64,000 nucleotides of DNA from Halomonas sp. (GTDB lineage Bacteria > Pseudomonadota > Gammaproteobacteria > Pseudomonadales > Halomonadaceae), in NCBI GenBank assembly GCA_018401555.1, contig JAGYKP010000091.1:52656-116655 (forward strand), written 5' to 3'. How positions within the stretch are numbered: the stretch's first letter is position 1; each line of letters starts with the position of its first letter. The notes beneath the pieces were generated by a model. The model was not told the origin of the DNA. It ran no database searches and saw nothing but the letters and a program-made list of their open reading frames with translations. The position numbers were made by a program, and so were the translations under genes. Below are positions 59,067 to 64,000 of the stretch, piece after piece.

Positions 59067-59418
59067 TTACAGCCGGCTGGTCTCGATCACATAACCGATG
59101 ATGGGATAGCCGGCCTTGCGCGCGGCCTTCTCGGCTTCCAGCTGGGCCTCGACCTTGGAGATGCTGGAGGAGACATGCTCGAACACGGTGTCCATCTCGA
59201 GCTGCTTGGTGCGCACGGCCAGCTTCACCAGATGGCCAGTCTTCGGTGCGCCTTCGGGCTTGCTGCGCGGCGCCTTGGCCTTGGGCTCTTCGCCGGCTTC
59301 CCTGGGCCACTCGGGGGGCGCGGTATGCCGCCTTGCGCCGCGTTTCCTGCGCGTTGTCCATGAAGGCGTTGATGTCGCGGCGCATCTGCCGCTCGAACTC
59401 GCTCAATTCCGTTTCCAT
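59067..59418 (-). CDS. Small hypothetical protein, charged and helical (one frameshift)
   Basis: METELSEFERQMRRDINAFM starts at 59418 after CGGAGACACG. One extra base near 59322 shifts the frame; the remainder is PREAGEEPKAKAPRSKPEG (linker) and VKLAVRTKQLEMDTVFEHVS then KVEAQLEAEKAARKAGYPII, ending VIETSRL at the TAA 59067-59069. About 117 residues, no membrane segment. I do not recognise it. Confidence 0.6.
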
Positions 59419-59543
59419 CGTGTCTCCGTCTACTTCAATCGTCGCGCGATTGTACCAGAACTCGCGCAGATGCCATCACCACGCTCACATCCAACACTGG
59501 TTATCAAGGATAACCGTCGCCTCCGAGCTACGGCTCGGGTCGT

Positions 59544-60377
59544 TCACGTCTCAGGCGGTTGACGCGACAGCGCGCGAATCTCATCGCGCAAGGCAACCAC
59601 TTCCTCCCGCAGCATCGACAGTTGCTTGGCCCCTGCCAATTCGGCGTCGCTACTATCGGCGTCTCGACCGACGAAGAAAGTGGCAAGCGCCGCTGTCACG
59701 TAGCCGAAGATCCCGAAAGCATAGAGCGCCAGAAAGACGCACAATACACGCCCCTCGACCGTATACGGCCAGTACTCAGAGCCCATCGTCGTCATTATCA
59801 TGGAGGTCCACCACAGCGACTCGCTGTAGCTGTTCGGGCCCCCAGGCACCTCGCTCTCGAAAGCGTACATGCCGGCCGCGCCGGCAAACGTGACAAGCAT
59901 GGTGAGCGCTATGACATAACCGAAGCCTCGTCGGCTCAGGCTCGCACCGAGCGCCTTCATCCCGCGGTTCATCGAACTGACGACGCGAACCAGCCGCAAG
60001 CCACGTCCCGCCCTCGCCAGGCGGAGTAACCGAAACATGCGCAAGGCGCGGAAAATCCGTAGCGCGGGGATCAGCAGCGAAATAGCAGTCAGCCAGTTAC
60101 GCTTCAGGTAATGCCCCCTGTCCGGGGCCAGTACCAACTTGACCGAAAAATCGAGAATGAATACGACCCAGATAAGCGTGCCAAGATAATAAAACAACTG
60201 ACTCTCGCCCTGAATCAATTCCATGATCAGGAGCATCAACCACACGAACGCGAGGGCTATCATCGGCGTTTCCAGCCAGCCCTCCAGGCGATGGAGCAGC
60301 TCGTATCGCTCCTGTTTCAGCACCTCCACGTCCTCGGTCTTTGCGTCAGGATTGACGTTCTTCCCCCTGTCGCTCAT
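59544..60377 (-). CDS. Voltage-gated-type ion channel (6TM, VIC superfamily) with unusual pore motif
   Basis: 277 residues, six hydrophobic segments. The voltage-sensor helix S4 is LIPALRIFRALRMFRLLRLA followed by RAGRGLRLVR, with regularly spaced arginines. The pore loop reads SLWWTSMIMTTMGSEYWPYT: the position normally holding the potassium filter TVGYGD is TTMGSEYWP, so selectivity is uncertain. An acidic, coiled C-terminus follows. The gene and its flanks (about 59450-60455) have about 50% GC in several lines, well below neighbours, suggesting acquisition. ATG 60377. Confidence 0.85.
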   Translation of the reverse strand: MSDRGKNVNPDAKTEDVEVLKQERYELLHRLEGWLETPMIALAFVWLMLLIMELIQGESQLFYYLGTLIWVVFILDFSVKLVLAPDRGHYLKRNWLTAISLLIPALRIFRALRMFRLLRLARAGRGLRLVRVVSSMNRGMKALGASLSRRGFGYVIALTMLVTFAGAAGMYAFESEVPGGPNSYSESLWWTSMIMTTMGSEYWPYTVEGRVLCVFLALYAFGIFGYVTAALATFFVGRDADSSDAELAGAKQLSMLREEVVALRDEIRALSRQPPET

Positions 60378-60457
60378 GGATCATCCCCACTCTTGCTCCA
60401 AAAATTGAAGTCCTGGATCATCGGGGCATCTCCCGGCCCTACCTGCGCCATATGACC

Positions 60458-61537
60458 TCACCCGACCTCCAGGGCGATCTTGAGCACGCCGTCGCGCTGG
60501 TGGGAGAAGAGGTCGTAGGCGTCGACGATCTTCTCCAGCGGGTAGCGGTGGGTGACCATGGGGCCGAGGTCCAGGCGGCCGCTGTCGATGATCTGCATCA
60601 GCCGGCGCATGCGCTCCTTGCCACCGGGGCAGAGCGAGGTGACGATGCGGTGGTCCCCCAGGCCCGCGCAGAAGGCATCCAGCGGGATGGAGAGGTTCTC
60701 GGAGTAGACCCCGAGGCTCGAGAGGGTGCCGCCGGGCTTGATGACCCGCAGCGCCTGCTCGAAGGTCTGCTGCAGCCCCAGCGCCTCGATGGAGGCGTCC
60801 ACCCCGCGCCCGCCGGTGAGCTTGCGGATCTCGTCCACCACGTCCACCTGGCGGAAGTTGAGGGTGACGTCGGCGCCCATCTTCCTGGCCATCTCGAGGC
60901 GCTCGTCGACGCCATCCACGGCGATGATCAACCCCGCGCCGCGCAGCCTGGCGCCGGCGGTGGCGCACAGGCCGATGGGCCCCTGGGCGAACACCGCCAC
61001 GCTGTCGCCGATCTTGATATTGGCGGACTCCGCCCCGGCGAAGCCGGTGGACATGATGTCCGGACACATCAGCACCTGGTCGTCGGTGAGGCCGTCGGGT
61101 ACCGGCGAGAGGTTGGCCTGGGCATCCGGCACCCGCAGGTACTCGGCCTGGGCGCCGTCGATGGTGTTGCCGAAGCGCCAGCCGCCCATGGGCTTGTAGC
61201 CGTGGGCATGGTGGCCGCCGTCCTGGGCGCTGCAGCCGTCCTGGCAGGCGTAGGAGGTGAAGCTCGGGCAGATGGCGCCGGCGATCACCCGCTGGCCCTC
61301 CCGGTAGCCCTGGACGTTGGCGCCGAGCTTCTCGATCACCCCCACCGGCTCGTGGCCCACGATCAGCCCCTTCTCCACCGGGTACTCGCCCTTGAGGATG
61401 TGCACGTCGGTGCCGCAGATGGTGGTAGTGGTGACCCGGATCAGCGCGTCGTTGGGGCCGATGTCGGGGATCGGGCGGTCGTCGATCTCGATGCGACCGG
61501 GCTCGACGAAGACGGCGGCTTTCATCATGGCGGGCAT
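60458..61537 (-). CDS. Zinc-dependent alcohol dehydrogenase, MDR superfamily
   Basis: 359 residues. Zinc and substrate motifs are TTICGTDVHILKGEYP and GLIVGHEPVGVIEKLG; the four-cysteine structural zinc loop is reduced to CPSFTSYACQDGC. The Rossmann part has FAQGPIGLCATAGARLRG and the pyridine-nucleotide acidic residue in AVDGVDERLE. The C-terminus KIVDAYDLFSHQRDGVLKIA is typical of the adh-like group found in soil and marine proteobacteria. Substrate not predictable. Start at MPAMMKAAV (61537) or the MM three codons on. Confidence 0.9.
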   Translation of the reverse strand: MPAMMKAAVFVEPGRIEIDDRPIPDIGPNDALIRVTTTTICGTDVHILKGEYPVEKGLIVGHEPVGVIEKLGANVQGYREGQRVIAGAICPSFTSYACQDGCSAQDGGHHAHGYKPMGGWRFGNTIDGAQAEYLRVPDAQANLSPVPDGLTDDQVLMCPDIMSTGFAGAESANIKIGDSVAVFAQGPIGLCATAGARLRGAGLIIAVDGVDERLEMARKMGADVTLNFRQVDVVDEIRKLTGGRGVDASIEALGLQQTFEQALRVIKPGGTLSSLGVYSENLSIPLDAFCAGLGDHRIVTSLCPGGKERMRRLMQIIDSGRLDLGPMVTHRYPLEKIVDAYDLFSHQRDGVLKIALEVG

Positions 61538-61825
61538 GGCGGTCTCCTGGATGGCGAGGAAGGGTGACCCCTTCAGCTATAGCAGGCGAGCGCGATTTCA
61601 CCATGAAGGACATCCAGAACTGCATCGGGCCGCCATGCAGGAGCGACCCGATCGACGCCGCTTCTCCCCGGTCAGCTGCCAGGCCACAGGCAGCCGATGG
61701 CAGGGGTGAGCACGGCCCACCCATAGCAAGCGTGAACGGCCAGTTTGGCGTTAGCCGCACGACGCAGGCAGACTGGCGAGGCAATGGTTTCCATCGACCT
61801 TTCCACCAGAAGAAGGAAGTATCCC

Positions 61826-62301
61826 ATGACGATTGCCACCGGCGACCGGTTCCCCGACGTCACCATCAAGACCAACGGCCCGGAAGGCCCCGAAGACCTC
61901 AACACCGGCGACTTCTTCGCCGGCAGGAAGGTGGTGCTGTTCGCGGTGCCCGGCGCCTTCACCCCCGGCTGCTCCAACACCCACATGCCGGGCTTCGTGG
62001 TCAACGCCGACAAGATCCTCGCCAAGGGGGTCGGCGCCATCGCCTGCCTGGCGGTCAACGACGCCTTCGTGATGGGCGCCTGGCAGCGCGACCAGAACGC
62101 CGAGGCCATCACCATGCTGGCCGATGGCAACGCCGAGCTGACCGGGCGCTGGGGCTGGAGAAAGACGCCAGCGGCGCCGGCATGGGCATGCGCTGCCAGC
62201 GCTTCGCCATGATCGTCGATGACGGCGTGGTGAAGTACCTGGGCATCGATGCCAAGGGTGTCGAGCAGAGCAGTGCCGAGACGGTGCTGGCCCAGCTGTA
62301 A
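61826..62301 (+). CDS. Peroxiredoxin, Prx5/AhpE-like (atypical 2-Cys type; one frameshift)
   Basis: About 158 residues. VVLFAVPGAFTPGCSNTHMP holds the peroxidatic cysteine in PGAFTPxCS, then GFVVNADKILAKGVGAIACL and AVNDAFVMGAWQ as in glutaredoxin- or thioredoxin-dependent Prx5. One base is missing near 62152; the next frame continues LGLEKDASGAGMGMRCQRFA and GIDAKGVEQSSAETVLAQL. ATG 61826 follows AAGGAAG. It reduces organic peroxides and hydrogen peroxide. Confidence 0.92.
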
Positions 62302-62328
62302 GCCTTCCCCCTGCGTGAGGAGAGTTTC

Positions 62329-62754
62329 ATGAGCCTTTCCCCCTTTCATCTGGCGATTCCTGTCCATGACCTGCCCGCGGCCCGCGCCTTCTACGGCGAG
62401 GTGTTCGGCCTGGAGGAGGGTCGTTCCAGCGAGCAGTGGGTGGACTTCGACTTCTTCGGGCACCAGCTGGTGATCCACGAACACCCGAAGATGCCCTACC
62501 AGGAGAGCGCCAACACCAACGCGGTGGATGGCCACGACGTGCCGGTGCCCCACTTCGGTGTGGTGCTCGGCTGGGACGAGTGGGAGGCGCTCGCCGCGCG
62601 GCTGCGCGAGCGCGGCACCGAGTTCGTGATTGAACCCTATGTGCGCTTCCAGGGTCAGGTGGGCGAGCAGGCCACCATGTTCCTGCTCGACCCCTGCGGT
62701 AACGCCCTGGAGTTCAAGGCGTTCAAGGACATGGGCCAGCTGTTCGCCAAGTGA
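62329..62754 (+). CDS. VOC-family (glyoxalase/bleomycin-resistance fold) protein
   Basis: 141 residues with two beta-alpha-beta-beta-beta modules: [20 protein letters not shown] and [20 protein letters not shown], closing with [16 protein letters not shown]. Metal-ligand positions (His near the start, Glu in LEFKAF) are kept. Substrate unknown. 27 bp after the peroxiredoxin gene and likely cotranscribed with it. Confidence 0.9.
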   Translation: MSLSPFHLAIPVHDLPAARAFYGEVFGLEEGRSSEQWVDFDFFGHQLVIHEHPKMPYQESANTNAVDGHDVPVPHFGVVLGWDEWEALAARLRERGTEFVIEPYVRFQGQVGEQATMFLLDPCGNALEFKAFKDMGQLFAK

Positions 62755-62807
62755 GGCCGGGCGACTTGCCGTGCCTCACCAATCCGATGACCAGGAGAAT
62801 CCCCGAC

Positions 62808-63859
62808 ATGAGCCAGACCCGCGCCTATGCGGCCTTCGCCGAAGACAAGCCCCTGGCACCCTTCTCCTTCGAGCGCCGCCAGCCGCGCCCTGACGATGTT
62901 GCCATTGAAATCCTTTACTGCGGCGTATGCCACAGCGACCTGCACTTTGCTCGCAACGACTGGGGCATGACCCGCTACCCCATCGTGCCCGGCCACGAGA
63001 TCGTCGGTCGCGTCACCGCCGTGGGCGACGCGGTGAGCCGCTTCAAGGAGGGCGACCTGGTGGGGTCGGCTGCATGGTCGACTCTTGCCGCGACTGCCAG
63101 CCCTGCCGCGAGGGCGTCGAGCAGTACTGCGAGAACGGCTTCACCATGACCTACGGCAGCCCGGACCGCCAAGACGGTACCCTAACCCAGGGCGGCTACT
63201 CTGATTCCATCGTGGTCAGCGAGCACTTTGTCCTGCAAATGCCCGATGGTATCGACCTGGCATCCGCCGCGCCGATCCTGTGTGCCGGTATCACCACCTA
63301 CTCGCCGCTGAAGCATCACGGCGTGGGTAAAGGCCATAAAGTGGGCATTATTGGTATGGGCGGCTTAGGCCACATGGGCGTCAAACTGGCCAAAGCGCTG
63401 GGTGCCGAAGTGACCGTGTTCACCCGTTCTGAAGCCAAGGTAGAAGAAGCCAAGCGTAACGGTGCTGACCATGTAGTGGTCTCAAGTGATCAGGCGCAGA
63501 TGGATGCCGTGGCTGAAACCTTCGACTTCATGCTCGACACCGTTCCGGTTCAGCACGATTTGAACCCCTACCTGGCCACGCTGCGCTACGACGGCACCCA
63601 TATCCTGGTGGGTCTGATGGACCCCATCGAACCGGCGGTGGAAGGCTTCAACCTGATCTTCAAGCGTCGCGTGCTGGCCGGCTCGCTGATCGGCGGCATC
63701 CCGGAGACCCAGGAGCTGCTCAAGCTGTGCGCCGAACAGAACATCACCTGCGACGTGGAGATGATCGATATCCAGGAGATCAATACCGCCTTCGAGCGCA
63801 TGGAAAAAGGCGACGTGCGCTACCGCTTCGTGATCGACATGCAGTCGCTGAAGAGGTGA
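62808..63859 (+). CDS. NADP-type zinc alcohol dehydrogenase, YahK-like (one frameshift)
   Basis: About 350 residues of the cinnamyl-alcohol-dehydrogenase-like group that reduces aldehydes. ILYCGVCHSDLHFARNDWGM and YPIVPGHEIVGRVTAVGD bind catalytic zinc; after a missing G in the run near 63062 the structural-zinc loop follows (VGCMVDSCRDCQPCREGVEQ), then GIIGMGGLGHMGVKLAKALG. The block 63180-63600 has lower GC (63421-63480 is 53%) than the ends of the gene, a mosaic sign. Start ATG 62808 behind CCAGGAGA. Confidence 0.92.
63180..63600. other. Lower-GC patch inside the YahK-like gene
   Basis: Codons such as ATT, GGT, AAA and TTA become frequent only within this stretch (for example GTGGGCATTATTGGTATGGG), and GC drops to about 53% in the line counted. 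Composition returns to the high-GC pattern after about 63600. Same phenomenon as at 16560-18500. Confidence 0.55.
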
Positions 63860-63868
63860 AAACAGCGC

Positions 63869-63892
63869 GGCCGTGGCATCGCTGCCACGGCC
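63869..63892. terminator. Bidirectional terminator between convergent genes
   Basis: A 10-bp perfect stem GGCCGTGGCA / TGCCACGGCC with a TCGC loop, 10 bp after the dehydrogenase stop and before the enoyl-CoA hydratase stop. Confidence 0.75.
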
Positions 63893-63920
63893 GACTATCT
63901 CCCACTGAAACGTCGCGGAA

Positions 63921-64000
63921 TCAGAAGTTCGGCTTGCGCTTCTCGACGAAGGCGCTCATGCCCTCGGTCTGCTCGGCGCCGGCGAAGCAGAAGGCGAACA
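63921..64000 (-). CDS. Enoyl-CoA hydratase/isomerase family protein, C-terminal end, cut by window edge
   Basis: Only the last 26 codons are present: FAFCFAGAEQTEGMSAFVEK then RKPNF and TGA. The pattern FCFAG-EGM-AFxEKRKPxF is the conserved C-terminal end of crotonase-fold enoyl-CoA hydratases of fatty-acid or phenylacetate degradation. The exact enzyme cannot be told. Confidence 0.8.
   Translation of the reverse strand, partial: FAFCFAGAEQTEGMSAFVEKRKPNF

Noticed and set aside
59499..59515. GGTTATC-AAG-GATAACC hairpin as an attachment site or terminator of the ion-channel gene
   Set aside because: Only 7-bp arms, no U tract and no matching repeat at the other end of the low-GC island, so neither reading is supported.

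Overview
The window looks like a chromosomal segment of a halophilic gammaproteobacterium of the Halomonas/Chromohalobacter type. The reasons are roughly 65-68% GC, an unbroken sdhCDAB-sucAB-lpd-sucCD block divergent from gltA, and E. coli-like RNase II, YcjX/YcjF, DusA and AcrAB/TolC-like proteins. No prophage, insertion sequence, CRISPR array or rRNA operon was seen. Genus is inferred from protein character and composition only.

Layout. 1-4.7 kb: qorA end, a glycerophosphodiesterase, an NCS2 permease, GlsB-like and DUF924 proteins. 4.5-7.2 kb: small membrane protein, ycjX and ycjF. 7.3-12.2 kb: universal stress protein, rnb, a glycosyltransferase and a flippase-like membrane protein. 12.2-25.5 kb: the TCA block on the minus strand (sdhC to sucD) with gltA divergent across a 452-bp control region. 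25.6-29.5 kb: a beta-hydroxyacid dehydrogenase, an AT-rich region with DnaA boxes and GATC sites that resembles an origin of replication, tRNA-Ala(GGC)-tRNA-Glu(TTC), gltX and an SDR. 29.6-34.3 kb: damaged XRE regulator, lipoprotein, DksA-like protein, cold-shock protein, dusA and an aspartoacylase-family protein. 34.4-42 kb: TetR regulator, membrane protein, RND pump, adaptor and TolC-like channel, joined by related operator-like palindromes. 42.1-46.4 kb: hydrolase plus an Mla/MCE-type lipid transporter operon. 46.5-52.7 kb: fructosamine kinase-like, fasciclin (with a TGTACA-N12-TGTACA site), NIF3-like, two Nudix hydrolases, and a 2OG-oxygenase/PAS-kinase/FixJ-like operon. 52.7-54.1 kb: a MerR-type promoter driving a Met-rich Spy-like protein and a DUF411 protein, probably copper related. 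54.1-59.4 kb: L,D-transpeptidase, DUF488, YtoQ, a stand-alone GHKL ATPase, a MOSC protein and a small hypothetical. 59.5-60.4 kb: a voltage-gated-type ion channel of lower GC. 60.4-64 kb: two zinc alcohol dehydrogenases, peroxiredoxin, glyoxalase-like protein and the end of an enoyl-CoA hydratase.

Data quality matters here. About thirty genes, including sucA, sucB and sucD, carry one-base frameshifts, often in G or C runs, while the protein similarity continues unbroken in the next frame. I read these as uncorrected sequencing or consensus errors rather than real decay, and annotate such genes across their full extent with the shift noted. A roughly 1.9-kb patch inside sucB/sucA and a smaller one in the last dehydrogenase have clearly lower GC than the rest of the same genes, which points to a mosaic allele or a chimeric assembly.
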